Shown: positions 21,162 through 29,679 of the stretch, piece after piece | Layout: the number at the start of each line of letters is the position of its first letter | Position numbering within the stretch: position 1 is the first letter of the stretch | NCBI RefSeq assembly: GCF_017161425.1 | Contig: NZ_CP071057.1 | Coordinates: forward strand, 2,171,501-2,235,500 | Direction: 5' to 3' | DNA length: 64,000 bases | Source of the DNA: Marinicauda algicola | GTDB lineage: Bacteria > Pseudomonadota > Alphaproteobacteria > Caulobacterales > Maricaulaceae | The notes under the pieces: generated by a model | What the model was told of the DNA's origin: nothing | What the model saw: the letters and a program-made list of their open reading frames with translations, nothing else | Databases searched by the model: none | Position numbers and translations under genes: made by a program

Positions 21162-22358
21162 ATGATCCGCCGCATCGAAGACGCCGAGGTCGCGAACAGG
21201 CGCGTCCTGGTTCGCGTCGATTTCAACGTGCCCATGCGCGAGGGCCAGGTCGCAGACGACACGCGCCTGAAGGCCGCCCTGCCGACCATCGCCTTCCTGC
21301 GCTCGAAGGGCGCGAAGGTGATCCTGGCCGCCCACTTCGACCGGCCCAAGGGCAAGCGCGTGCCGGAGATGAGCCTGCGGCCCGTCGTGGCCCCGCTGTC
21401 GGAACTCCTCTCCGCCGAGGTCGGCTTCGCCGGGGACTGCGTCGGCGAGACCGCCGAGCGCGCGGCCGCCGCGCTGAAGACCGGCGAGGTCCTCCTGCTG
21501 GAGAACACCCGCTTCCACGCCGGCGAGGAGGAGAACGATCCCGAGTTCGCCCGGCAGCTCGCCGCGCTCGCCGATGTCTACGTCAACGACGCCTTCTCCG
21601 CCGCCCACCGCGCCCATGCCTCCACCGAGGGCGTCGCGCGTCACCTGCCCGCCTATGCCGGCAAGGCGATGGAGCGCGAGATCGACCACCTGACCGCGGC
21701 GCTGGAGAACCCGAACCGCCCGCTGCTTGCGATCGTGGGCGGGGCGAAGGTGTCCACCAAGATCGATCTCCTGAAGAACCTCGTCTCCAAGGTCGACCGG
21801 CTGTTCGTCGGCGGGGCGATGGCCAACACCTTCCTCGCGGCGCGCGGCTTCGATGTCGGCAATTCGCTGCACGAGGCCGACCTGCTGCCGACGGCGCGCG
21901 AGATCCTCGACATCGCCGGCCAGTCGCGCTGCGAGATCCTGCTGCCCGTCGATGCGGTGGTGGCCAGCGAGTTCAAGCCCCATGCCGGCCGGCGCGTGGC
22001 GCAGGTGGACGATATCGGCGCCGACGAGATGATCCTCGACTGCGGGCCCGACACCGTCGACCGGCTCGCCGACGCGATCTCCGCGGCACGCACGCTCGTG
22101 TGGAACGGCCCGCTCGGCGCCTTCGAGACCCCGCCCTTCGACACCGCCACGGTGGAGGCGGCGACCTATGCCGCGGCCCGCGTGCGCGAGCACGGCCTCG
22201 TCGCGGTCGCCGGCGGGGGCGACACGGTCGCCGCGCTGAACCATGCCGGCGTCGCGGAGGACTTCACCTTCGTCTCGACCGCGGGCGGGGCGTTCCTGGA
22301 ATGGCTCGAGGGCAAGACGCTGCCGGGCGTGGCGGTGCTGCGCGAAAGCGCGGCCTGA
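21162..22358 (+). CDS. pgk: Phosphoglycerate kinase
   Basis: 398 aa. Family motifs RVLVRVDFNVPM, LLENTRFHAGEE, the nucleotide-binding GGAKVSTKI and the terminal GGGDTVAAL and STAGGAFLEWLEG. It makes ATP from 1,3-bisphosphoglycerate. It lies 25 bases after gap, so it is likely cotranscribed. Confidence 0.97.
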   Translation: MIRRIEDAEVANRRVLVRVDFNVPMREGQVADDTRLKAALPTIAFLRSKGAKVILAAHFDRPKGKRVPEMSLRPVVAPLSELLSAEVGFAGDCVGETAERAAAALKTGEVLLLENTRFHAGEEENDPEFARQLAALADVYVNDAFSAAHRAHASTEGVARHLPAYAGKAMEREIDHLTAALENPNRPLLAIVGGAKVSTKIDLLKNLVSKVDRLFVGGAMANTFLAARGFDVGNSLHEADLLPTAREILDIAGQSRCEILLPVDAVVASEFKPHAGRRVAQVDDIGADEMILDCGPDTVDRLADAISAARTLVWNGPLGAFETPPFDTATVEAATYAAARVREHGLVAVAGGGDTVAALNHAGVAEDFTFVSTAGGAFLEWLEGKTLPGVAVLRESAA

Positions 22359-22378
22359 CGCTCTCGCGCCGCTTGACG

Positions 22379-22399
22379 GATCGCCAAGGCTTGGCGATC
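22379..22399. promoter_or_regulatory. Perfect 10+1+10 palindrome upstream of fba
   Basis: The arms GATCGCCAAG and CTTGGCGATC surround a single base, just after a TTGACG box (22373-22378). With a one-base centre it suits a dimeric repressor site better than a hairpin. It lies in the 83-base pgk-fba gap, so it may regulate a separate fba promoter. The factor is unknown. Confidence 0.5.
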
Positions 22400-22441
22400 A
22401 AGACGCACAGCAAATCTGGCGACAAGGACGGGGGGACACCC

Positions 22442-23467
22442 ATGGATATCGACCAGCTTCACGAGATCGCCCTGAAAATGGTCGCGCCGGGCAAGGGCAT
22501 CCTCGCCGCCGACGAGAGCACCGGCACGATCGCCAAGCGCTTCAAGTCGATCGGGCTCGACAACACCGAGGAACACCGCCGCGACTGGCGCGAGATGCTG
22601 TTCCGGACCGAGCCGGCGATGAGCGAGCACATCTCCGGGGTGATCCTGTTCGACGAGACGATCCGCCAGAAGGCCAAGGACGGCACGCCGCTGGTCGAGC
22701 TGATCAAGGCCTCCGGCTCGGTGCCGGGCATCAAGGTGGATTCCGGGGCCAAGGACCTCGCCGGCTCGCCGGGCGAGAAGATCACCGAGGGCCTGGACGG
22801 GCTGCGCGGCCGGCTGGAGGAGTATTACCGCCTCGGCGCGCGTTTCGCGAAGTGGCGCGCGGTGATCAATATCGGCGGCCAGGGCGACGATCTCGTGCCG
22901 AGCCCCTACTGCATCGACACCAATGTCCACGCGCTCGCGCGCTATGCCGCGCTGTGCCAGGAAGCCAATATCGTCCCGATCGTCGAGCCGGAAGTCATCA
23001 TGGACGGCGATCACGATATCGAGCGCTGCTACGAGGTGACCGAGTTCACCCTGAAGCGTCTCTACCAGGAGCTCTTCGAGCAGGGCATCGTGCTGGAAGG
23101 CACGATCCTCAAGCCCAACATGATCGTCTCCGGCACCGATTGCCCGGATCAGGCGAGCCGCGAGGAGGTCGCCGAGCTGACCGTGCAGTGCCTGAAGAAC
23201 ACCGTGCCGGCGGCCGTACCGGGCATCGCCTTCCTGTCGGGCGGCCAGTCCGACGAGGACGCCACGGCCCATCTCAACATCATGAACGCGGCCTACGACC
23301 TGCCCTGGCCGCTCACCTTCTCCTATGGCCGCGCCCTGCAGGCCGCGCCGCTCCAGGCCTGGAACGGCAAGGACGTCGAGGCCGGTCAGAAGGCCTTCAA
23401 CCACCGCGCCCGGATGAACGGCCTCGCCGCGCTGGGCGAGTGGAGCGAGGACATGGAGCGCGGCTAG
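22442..23467 (+). CDS. Class I fructose-bisphosphate aldolase
   Basis: 341 aa of the Schiff-base (class I) aldolase family: GILAADESTGTIAKRF near the start, the Lys of LKPNM as the likely Schiff-base lysine, and FLSGGQSDEDAT. It cleaves fructose-1,6-bisphosphate. The gene completes the gap-pgk-fba cluster. Many alphaproteobacteria have a class II enzyme at this place, so a class I enzyme is worth noting. ATG 22442 follows GGGGGGA. Confidence 0.95.
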   Translation: MDIDQLHEIALKMVAPGKGILAADESTGTIAKRFKSIGLDNTEEHRRDWREMLFRTEPAMSEHISGVILFDETIRQKAKDGTPLVELIKASGSVPGIKVDSGAKDLAGSPGEKITEGLDGLRGRLEEYYRLGARFAKWRAVINIGGQGDDLVPSPYCIDTNVHALARYAALCQEANIVPIVEPEVIMDGDHDIERCYEVTEFTLKRLYQELFEQGIVLEGTILKPNMIVSGTDCPDQASREEVAELTVQCLKNTVPAAVPGIAFLSGGQSDEDATAHLNIMNAAYDLPWPLTFSYGRALQAAPLQAWNGKDVEAGQKAFNHRARMNGLAALGEWSEDMERG

Positions 23468-23576
23468 CCGGCGGCTATCTCCCGCTCGTTCGCCTTTCCC
23501 GCACGCTATCCGGCGACGATCCGCGCCGGTAGCGGCACGAATTCGGACCGGAGCGCGACGCCGTCACGTCGCCATG

Positions 23577-23613
23577 AAAAAACCGGCGGCCCTGCAGTGC
23601 GGGGCCGCCGGTT
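23577..23613 (-). terminator. Rho-independent terminator of the secreted-protein gene
   Basis: A stem of 11 bp (ACCGGCGGCCC / GGGCCGCCGGT) is followed on the minus strand by six T residues. It lies 55 bases after the stop at 23668 and also separates the convergent fba gene. Confidence 0.85.
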
Positions 23614-23667
23614 CACATTCTGACACGGGCGAGCGCCCCCGGGGACAAGTCCCGGCGGCGGGCCGGA

Positions 23668-24105
23668 TCAGTACTCGGTCACGGAGACGGTGGCCGGCGC
23701 GATGCCGCCGCCGAACGTGCCGACCCAGATGTCGTACTGGCCGGAGCCCGACAGGGTGACGCGCGGATCCAGCCCGTCCCAGTCGTCATTGCAATACCAC
23801 TGCCCGTCCGCGGCGTTGATCACCAGCGTGGTGTCGGCGTTCGAGGTGACGAAGATCGAGAACTGGCCGCCCGACCAGTTCAGGCGCACGTCCGGCGCAT
23901 TGGCGATCATGCCCGCGCACTGGGACGATATCGCGCTCGATGCGTCGATCGAGCCGCCGGCATTGACCTGCACCGATTGCGGGTCCGGCATGAAGCCGGA
24001 TTGCAGCGCATAGGTGCCGAAGGTCGGATTGAGCGAATAATCCTGGGCAGAGGCCATGCCGGCCGAGGCCGCCAGCACCGCTGCGGCGGCGAGAACGCGT
24101 TTCAT
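23668..24105 (-). CDS. Small secreted protein, pre-peptidase-like fold possible
   Basis: 145 aa with a clear signal peptide (MKRVLAAAAVLAASAGMASA). The mature part has repeated beta-strand patterns: ADTTLVINAADGQWYCNDDWDGLDPRVTL and GSGQYDIWVGTF. The second resembles C-terminal pre-peptidase (PPC-like) domains that bind or protect exported enzymes. ATG 24105 is chosen because AGGAG lies eight bases upstream; the GTG at 24114 is too close to it. No enzymatic motif is seen. Confidence 0.75.
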   Translation of the reverse strand: MKRVLAAAAVLAASAGMASAQDYSLNPTFGTYALQSGFMPDPQSVQVNAGGSIDASSAISSQCAGMIANAPDVRLNWSGGQFSIFVTSNADTTLVINAADGQWYCNDDWDGLDPRVTLSGSGQYDIWVGTFGGGIAPATVSVTEY

Positions 24106-24356
24106 GGGACTCACTCCTGTTCCCTAAAGAAGGAGGCCGTGGCACATGCTCCGGCCCGGGCCCGGCGCCAGCCGGGACGCGGGCGAGAATTGACCAGCCC
24201 GACCGTGGCTGCAAGCGGAATGAGCGCGCTCGCCCCCCGGTTGCCGCACGGACCTGTGCCGGGGCGAGAGGGCAGGCGGACCGGTCCCATCGCCGAATCT
24301 TGTTCTCCCCCTCCCTGCGGTGCGCTAAGGTTGCGGCTCCGGACAGGGAGGAGATC

Positions 24357-25070
24357 ATGTTCGAGGGCGAAGACATCCTGAAGACCGCGGAAGCCCATAT
24401 CGGCGAGCGCTACGTGCTCGGCGCGCGCGCCGAACTCGGCAATCCCGACTACAAGGGCCCGTGGGACTGCGCCGAGTTCGCGAGCTGGTGCGCGTGGCAG
24501 ACCTATCGCGTCCTGTTCGGAACGACCGAGTACGGCGCCGGCCCGGATCCGTTCTCGGGCGCCTGGATCGAGGATGCGCACGCCAGGAACGTGCTCGTCG
24601 ACGTCGAGGAGGCGGTCCGCACGCCCGGCGCCTTCCTGCTGCGCCGCAAGCGCGAGGGCCTGATCGGCCATGTCGCGATCTCCGACGGGCAGGGCCGCAC
24701 GATCGAGGCGCGCGGCGCGCGATACGGCGTCATGCGCGGTCCGGTGAGCGGCCGGCTGTGGGATCATGGCTGCCACATCCCCGGGGTGCGCTACCGGCCG
24801 AACCCGGCGGTCCAGGCCCCCGAGCGCCCCGCGGTCCTGAAGGTCGAGCATCCCTATCGCCGGGGCACCTATGTCGAGGCGGTGCAGAAGGCGTTGCGCC
24901 GGCGCAGCTTCCATCCCGGCGCCGTCGACGGCATCTACGGGCGCCAGACCGCGCGCACCGTGGCGAACTTCCAGGCCTTCAAGGGCCTCGCCCCGGACGG
25001 CATGGTCGGACCCGACACCGCCGAGGCGCTCGGCCTCTCCTGGCCGCCGAAGCCGGGCGAGCTGGAGTAG
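24357..25070 (+). CDS. NlpC/P60-like cysteine peptidase with C-terminal peptidoglycan-binding domain
   Basis: 237 aa. The N-terminal half has WDCAEFASWCAW, with Cys as probable nucleophile, and GHVAISDG with the His. The C-terminal 65 residues are a PG_binding_1 fold (YVEAVQKALRR, DGIYGRQTARTVANFQAFKGL, PDGMVGPDT). This combination points to a cell-wall hydrolase. There is no signal peptide, unlike most such enzymes, so export, if any, must be by another route. GGGAGGAGA precedes ATG 24357. Confidence 0.75.
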   Translation: MFEGEDILKTAEAHIGERYVLGARAELGNPDYKGPWDCAEFASWCAWQTYRVLFGTTEYGAGPDPFSGAWIEDAHARNVLVDVEEAVRTPGAFLLRRKREGLIGHVAISDGQGRTIEARGARYGVMRGPVSGRLWDHGCHIPGVRYRPNPAVQAPERPAVLKVEHPYRRGTYVEAVQKALRRRSFHPGAVDGIYGRQTARTVANFQAFKGLAPDGMVGPDTAEALGLSWPPKPGELE

Positions 25071-25112
25071 GCCCGGCTTCCCTCGCCGCGCGTCCTGCGC
25101 TAAGCGGCAGGG

Positions 25113-25739
25113 ATGGCTTGCGAACTCTACCTCCTCACCCCGCCGCGCATCGATGCGGGCTTCCCGGCGCTTCTGGAAAGGACGCTCGATGCGGGCCGGG
25201 TCGCGGCGTTGCAGATCCGGCTCAAGGAGCACAGCGAGGCGGAGGTCCGCAGCCTCCTGCCGCGCCTCATCGCGATCGCGCAGGGCCGCGGCGTGACCGC
25301 GATCGTCAACGACAGCCCCGGCCTGGCCCGCGAATTCGGGGCCGACGGGGTGCATGTCGGCCAGGAAGACACGCCCTACGAGGAGGCGCGCGCCACGCTC
25401 GGGCGCACTGCGATCGTCGGCGTGACTTGCCATGACAGCCGCGATTTGGCCATGAAGGCGGGCGAGAAGGGCGCTGACTATGTCGCGTTCGGGGCCTTCT
25501 ACCCGACCGCGACGAAATCGCCCAAGGCCACGGCTCCGATCGAAATACTGGAATGGTGGAGCGAGATATTCGAAATCCCCTGCGTCGCCATCGGCGGCAT
25601 CACGACCGAGAACGCCGCCCCGCTGATCGCGGCGGGCGCGGACTATATCGCCGTCTCCTCCGGGGTCTGGCAGCATCCGTCCGGGCCGCAGGCGGCGGTC
25701 GAGGCGTTCACGCGGCTCTTGTCCTCGCGCTCGGCCTGA
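25113..25739 (+). CDS. thiE: Thiamine phosphate synthase
   Basis: 208 aa TIM-barrel enzyme joining the thiazole and pyrimidine units of thiamine. Seen: IVNDSPGLAREFGADGVHVGQED, the pyrophosphate loop GAFYPTATKSP, and CVAIGGITTENAAPLIAAGADYIAVSSGV. No other thi gene is near. Its 3' end overlaps the probable start region of the next gene. Confidence 0.9.
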   Translation: MACELYLLTPPRIDAGFPALLERTLDAGRVAALQIRLKEHSEAEVRSLLPRLIAIAQGRGVTAIVNDSPGLAREFGADGVHVGQEDTPYEEARATLGRTAIVGVTCHDSRDLAMKAGEKGADYVAFGAFYPTATKSPKATAPIEILEWWSEIFEIPCVAIGGITTENAAPLIAAGADYIAVSSGVWQHPSGPQAAVEAFTRLLSSRSA

Positions 25740-26809
25740 GCGCGCCCGCGCTCGCCCAGACGTCCGCTCCGGACCTGCCGCCCGGCCTCGCCGAGGAGAT
25801 CACGCGCGACCGTTCCGGCGACGCGGTGGAGGGCCGCTCCGCCTCGAACGCCGCGATGGCGCAGGCCTCCGGCGCCTACCTGGTGGGCGATTATGCGAGC
25901 GCGCTGATGCATGCCCAGCGCGCCGCCGCGGCCGGGGAGCCGCGGGGCGCGACGCTCGCCGGCCATATCGAGCTGCACGGCCTCGCCGGGGCGCCCGACG
26001 AAGAGGCCGCCGTGCGCTGGTTCTCGCGCGCCGCCGAGCGCGGCGAGCCGGACGCGCTGATCATCCTCGCCCGCCTGGCCCAGGCCGAGCGCGGCGGACT
26101 GTCGGCCTTCCAGGCGCGCGACTTCCTCTCGCGCGCCGCCGAGACCGGCGATGCGCGCGCCGCCCTGGAATTCGGCCTCTACCTGATGGACACCGGCGAT
26201 CCGGCGCGCGCGGCGCGCACGCTGGAATGGCTGCGCCTGGCCGCGGAGTCCGGCCATCCCCCCGCCTTCACCGAATACGCCATCGCGCTCGACCAGTGGG
26301 TCCACGGACCGAACGATCCGGCCCTGGCCTTGCCCTGGTACGAACGCGGAGCCGAGGCGGGCGACGCCCATGCCGCTCTGCAGGCCGGGCTGATCCATCT
26401 CGCGGGCGAGGTCGAGGCCGCCGATCCGGCCACCGGCGCGGACTTCGTGGAGATGGCTGCCGAGCTCGGACTTCCCGCGGCGATGGGCCAGACCGCCCTG
26501 CTCTACTTCCAGGGCACCGGCGTTGCCGCAGACCCCGCGCGCGCGGTCAGCTGGGCGCGCCAGGGCGCGCAGGCGGGCGATGCGGACAGCCAGTTCCTGC
26601 TCGCCTATGCGCTCGCCACCGGGGAGGGGGCGCCGATCGACCGGCGCGAGGCCTATCTCTGGGTCCTGCGCGCAGGCCAGCCCGGGGCCACCAGCCTTGC
26701 CGGCGACCCCGCCCGCGCCCAGCTCGAGGCCGCGCTCGAACGCGCCCTCGACCCGGCCGTCGCCGCCCGGGTGCGCGAAGAGGCGATCCTCACCGCCACG
26801 CGCTACTGA
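25667..26809 (+). CDS. Exported Sel1-repeat protein, start codon unclear
   Basis: About 380 aa. A convincing signal peptide (AALVLALGLSAPALAQ) is followed by Sel1/TPR-like repeats across most of the length (AAVRWFSRAAERGEPDALIILARLAQ; ALPWYERGAEAGDAHAALQAGLIHLAG; AVSWARQGAQAGDADSQFLLAYALATGEG). Such proteins scaffold protein contacts. No ATG, GTG or TTG sits at the signal peptide. In frame there is only CTG at 25667 (used here), ATG at 25553 deep inside thiE, or ATG at about 25857 that would remove the signal. The 3' end overlaps the convergent gene by seven bases. Confidence 0.7.
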   Translation: MAASVRAAGGGRGVHAALVLALGLSAPALAQTSAPDLPPGLAEEITRDRSGDAVEGRSASNAAMAQASGAYLVGDYASALMHAQRAAAAGEPRGATLAGHIELHGLAGAPDEEAAVRWFSRAAERGEPDALIILARLAQAERGGLSAFQARDFLSRAAETGDARAALEFGLYLMDTGDPARAARTLEWLRLAAESGHPPAFTEYAIALDQWVHGPNDPALALPWYERGAEAGDAHAALQAGLIHLAGEVEAADPATGADFVEMAAELGLPAAMGQTALLYFQGTGVAADPARAVSWARQGAQAGDADSQFLLAYALATGEGAPIDRREAYLWVLRAGQPGATSLAGDPARAQLEAALERALDPAVAARVREEAILTATRY

Positions 26810-27933
26810 AGCGGTCCCGCTTCGGATTCCCGTACCTCGCACGGCGCGCCGGCTTCGATCTCGTTGAAGGCGCTGACGCTGATCGGGCGCTTGAACCAGA
26901 CCTCGAACAGGCGCGCGAGCACGGGGTCGTCCCCGGTGAAACCGGACTCGACCGCCTCCCAGTCGATCGCGGCCTCGACCGCCGGCCCGTCGGCCGCGCC
27001 CGCGGCAATCGCGGCGCACGCCTGCTCGAACACGTGATCCAGGGTCCGCGCCAGCCGATCCGCATAGCTCTCGTCGTACTGGATGTCGCCGTGCCCGGGC
27101 ACCAGGATCGCGTAGTCGAGCGCGTTGATCTCGCGAAGCACGCCGGCCCAGGACGCCGTGAAGCTTCCGAAGCCGTAGGGCGTCGGGCGCACCACGATGT
27201 CGCCGGTGATCACGATCCGCTCCTGCGGCAGCCAGACATAGGCATCGCCCTCGGTATTGGCCGGGCCGGAGAACAGGATCTCGATCCGCCGCTCGCCCCG
27301 GTGCAGCACCAGGCGCTCGGCGAAGGTCTCGTCGGCGGGAACGAACTGCCAGCGGGCGTAGTCGGCGCGAACCGCCTCCATCCCGGCCGCCGCGTCGCGG
27401 AAATAGGCGATGAGTTCGGGGGCGCCGCCGGAGGCTTCCAGCTCTTCCAGCGTGCGCAGGGCCGGCGCGGCGAGTTCGTCGACCGGGGTGCCCGCGGTCC
27501 GCGGCACGTAGTCCATGCGCCCGGAGACCATCTCGTGACGCGTCGCCTCGTGGGCGATGATCTGCGCATCCGGCCAGGCGTCCCTGAAGACGAAATGGCC
27601 CATGTTGTGATCGCCGTGCCAGTGCGTGGTGACGATCGCGCTCACCGGCTTGTCGGTGATGCGCCGCACCTCGGCGACGATGTTCTCGGCATGGCTGGGG
27701 AAGCCCCCGTCGATCAGCACCGCATCGTGTTCGTTGACGATTAGCGTGGTGTTGGCGAGCACCGGAAGGCGCCAGCTGGGATCGCGGCGCATCACGTGGA
27801 TGCCGGGCGCGATCTCCTCCACGCTGGTGAGCGCGAAGCGGTCGCCGGCATAGAGGGCCGCAGCGTCGGGCGCGGTCCCGGGTCCGGCCTGGGCGAGCGC
27901 GGCGCCCCACACGGCGAGGACGAGTGTCATCAT
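26803..27933 (-). CDS. Exported metallo-beta-lactamase-fold hydrolase
   Basis: 376 aa with an N-terminal hydrophobic export signal (MTLVLAVWGAALAQA). The zinc motif HWHGDHNMGH, followed by GDI (VITGDIVVRP) and VPGHGD, makes it an MBL-fold hydrolase. The substrate is unknown; subclass B-type lactamases and quinoprotein-relay MBL proteins share this pattern. It diverges from the ToxR-like regulator at 28039, which may control it. Confidence 0.85.
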   Translation of the reverse strand: MMTLVLAVWGAALAQAGPGTAPDAAALYAGDRFALTSVEEIAPGIHVMRRDPSWRLPVLANTTLIVNEHDAVLIDGGFPSHAENIVAEVRRITDKPVSAIVTTHWHGDHNMGHFVFRDAWPDAQIIAHEATRHEMVSGRMDYVPRTAGTPVDELAAPALRTLEELEASGGAPELIAYFRDAAAGMEAVRADYARWQFVPADETFAERLVLHRGERRIEILFSGPANTEGDAYVWLPQERIVITGDIVVRPTPYGFGSFTASWAGVLREINALDYAILVPGHGDIQYDESYADRLARTLDHVFEQACAAIAAGAADGPAVEAAIDWEAVESGFTGDDPVLARLFEVWFKRPISVSAFNEIEAGAPCEVRESEAGPLQ

Positions 27934-27996
27934 GGCGTATCTCCATAGCGGGTTTGAACGTGGAGAAACGCTAGTCGCGCCAAGGCCCGGAGCGGA

Positions 27997-28013
27997 CTAA
28001 AGTTATTCTAAAG
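27997..28013. promoter_or_regulatory. Tandem 11-bp direct repeat (CTAAAG) in a divergent promoter
   Basis: CTAAAG occurs at 27997-28002 and again at 28008-28013, exactly one helical turn apart. OmpR/PhoB-type winged-helix regulators bind such tandem repeats, and a protein with this domain starts 26 bases downstream. It may serve autoregulation or control of the divergent MBL gene. Confidence 0.5.
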
Positions 28014-28038
28014 AAAACCTCTGGAGCGGGAGTTCGCC

Positions 28039-28902
28039 ATGGACGGATCGGCCAATCAGCCCGGCACCCCGGTGATTCGCATCGGCGACTGGCTGTTCGA
28101 ACCGCGCGGCCAGACCCTGTCCGGCGCCTCGGGCAAGGTGCGCCTGGAATACCGCGCCGCATGCCTGCTCGCCCTGTTCGCGCGCCGCGCCGACGAGGTC
28201 GTCACGCGCGAGGAGATCGAGGGGGCGCTGTGGCCGGGACGCACGCTGAGCCCGAACAGCGTCGCGGTGGTGATCGCGGGCCTCAGGAAGGCGCTGGGAG
28301 ACGACGCGAAACGGCCTCGCTATATCGAGACCGTTCCCAAGCGCGGCTACCGCATGCCGGCAAGCGTCGTCGCCGCCGGCAAGCCCGCCGCGGCCGCGGG
28401 GACACGCTCGCGCACCGTGCCGCGCCTCGGCCTCGCCCTGATCGCCGTCCTCGTGGCGGCGGCAGCGGCGCTTCTCGCCACCGCGAACACGGTGCGGGAG
28501 CCCCCTCCGCCGACCCTCGTCGTGACGGTGAACGACGTGCGCAATCAGACCGGAGACGCCGAGTTCGACGCGGTGGCCACCGCGATCAGCGAGATCGGCG
28601 CGGCCTGGCTCGCCTCGGCGGGAGTGCCGGTGCTCATCCGCGACCGGTGGGATTTCGATGCGGCCGATCCCTCGCGGGGGCTGTTCGAGGATTTCGGCGG
28701 GGACGCGGTCGTCTACCATGTATCCAGCACGCTCGTTCGCGAAGGCCCGAGCGTGCGCCTGGTGATGTTCAGCAACGACCCGCGCACCGACCAGGTCCTG
28801 TGGGCCTGGGAGAGCGAGGTCTCGCGCGACGCGCTCGCCGGCACCGTGGAAGCCGCACTGCAGTCCTTCCTGGAAAGCGCCGGCCTCGGCCCCGCGCGCT
28901 GA
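28039..28902 (+). CDS. ToxR/CadC-like membrane-anchored winged-helix regulator
   Basis: 287 aa. Residues 10-110 form an OmpR-type winged helix (VVTREEIEGALWPGRTLSPNSVAVVIAGLRKALGDD, then YIETVPKRGYRM). A membrane helix follows (LGLALIAVLVAAAAALLA, about 135-155) and then a periplasmic domain of about 130 residues. This is the one-component ToxR/CadC design, in which an outside signal controls DNA binding directly. The first ATG has GGAGCGGGAG upstream. Confidence 0.88.
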   Translation: MDGSANQPGTPVIRIGDWLFEPRGQTLSGASGKVRLEYRAACLLALFARRADEVVTREEIEGALWPGRTLSPNSVAVVIAGLRKALGDDAKRPRYIETVPKRGYRMPASVVAAGKPAAAAGTRSRTVPRLGLALIAVLVAAAAALLATANTVREPPPPTLVVTVNDVRNQTGDAEFDAVATAISEIGAAWLASAGVPVLIRDRWDFDAADPSRGLFEDFGGDAVVYHVSSTLVREGPSVRLVMFSNDPRTDQVLWAWESEVSRDALAGTVEAALQSFLESAGLGPAR

Positions 28903-29108
28903 GCGCTTTTCACCGGGGCGAGGCAAGCCAGCCGGCAAAACGGGCTCCGTTTCGCCCGGGCCGGTCTCGTGGCCAACCGTCCGTCCGCCTTGCCCGCGGG
29001 CACGCGCCCTGTTAAAGGGGCGCCCGCAAAGCCCGACCGGCCTTCCGGCCGGCGGCATCCGCTGCGCCGCTCACCCGAGCCCGGCCATTCCAGGACAAGT
29101 CTCTCGCC

Positions 29109-29675
29109 ATGAAGATCAACGGCAACGAAATCAAACCCGGCGTGGTGATCAAGCACGACGGCGAACTCTGGGTCGCGGTGAAGACCGAGCACGTCAAGCC
29201 CGGCAAGGGCGGCGCCTTCGCCCAGGTCGAGCTGAAGAACCTGATCGACGGGCGCAAGCTGAACGAGCGCTTCCGCTCCGCCGACAAGGTCGAGCGCGTT
29301 CGACTGGAGCAGAAGGACCACCAGTTCCTGTTCTCCGACGGCGACATGCTGACCTTCATGGACACCGAGACCTACGAGCAGATCGCCCTGCCGATGGAGT
29401 TCGTCGGCGAGGAGCGCGCCGCCTATCTGGCCGACGGCATGATGGTCACGGTGGAATTCCACGAGGACAGGCCGATCGGCTTCTCCCTGCCCCAGCACGT
29501 GGAGATGGAAGTCATCGACACCGAGCCGGTGGTCAAGGGCCAGACCGCGGCCAACTCCTTCAAGCCGGCCATCCTGACGAACAATGTGCGCACCGCCGTG
29601 CCGCCCTTCGTCGGGGTCGGCGAGCGCATCGTGGTGGCCACCGAGGACGGCAGCTACGTGCGCCGGGCGGACTAG
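29109..29675 (+). CDS. efp: Translation elongation factor P
   Basis: 188 aa with the three OB-like domains of EF-P. The modification loop reads [12 protein letters not shown] with the conserved Lys at about residue 33. EF-P relieves ribosome stalling at polyproline stretches. The gene is followed after four bases by suhB. Confidence 0.97.
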   Translation: MKINGNEIKPGVVIKHDGELWVAVKTEHVKPGKGGAFAQVELKNLIDGRKLNERFRSADKVERVRLEQKDHQFLFSDGDMLTFMDTETYEQIALPMEFVGEERAAYLADGMMVTVEFHEDRPIGFSLPQHVEMEVIDTEPVVKGQTAANSFKPAILTNNVRTAVPPFVGVGERIVVATEDGSYVRRAD

Positions 29676-29679
29676 GGCC

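Noticed and set aside
24357-25070. Prophage endolysin
   Set aside because: It has a hydrolase plus peptidoglycan-binding domain, but no phage genes surround it and its composition matches the chromosome.
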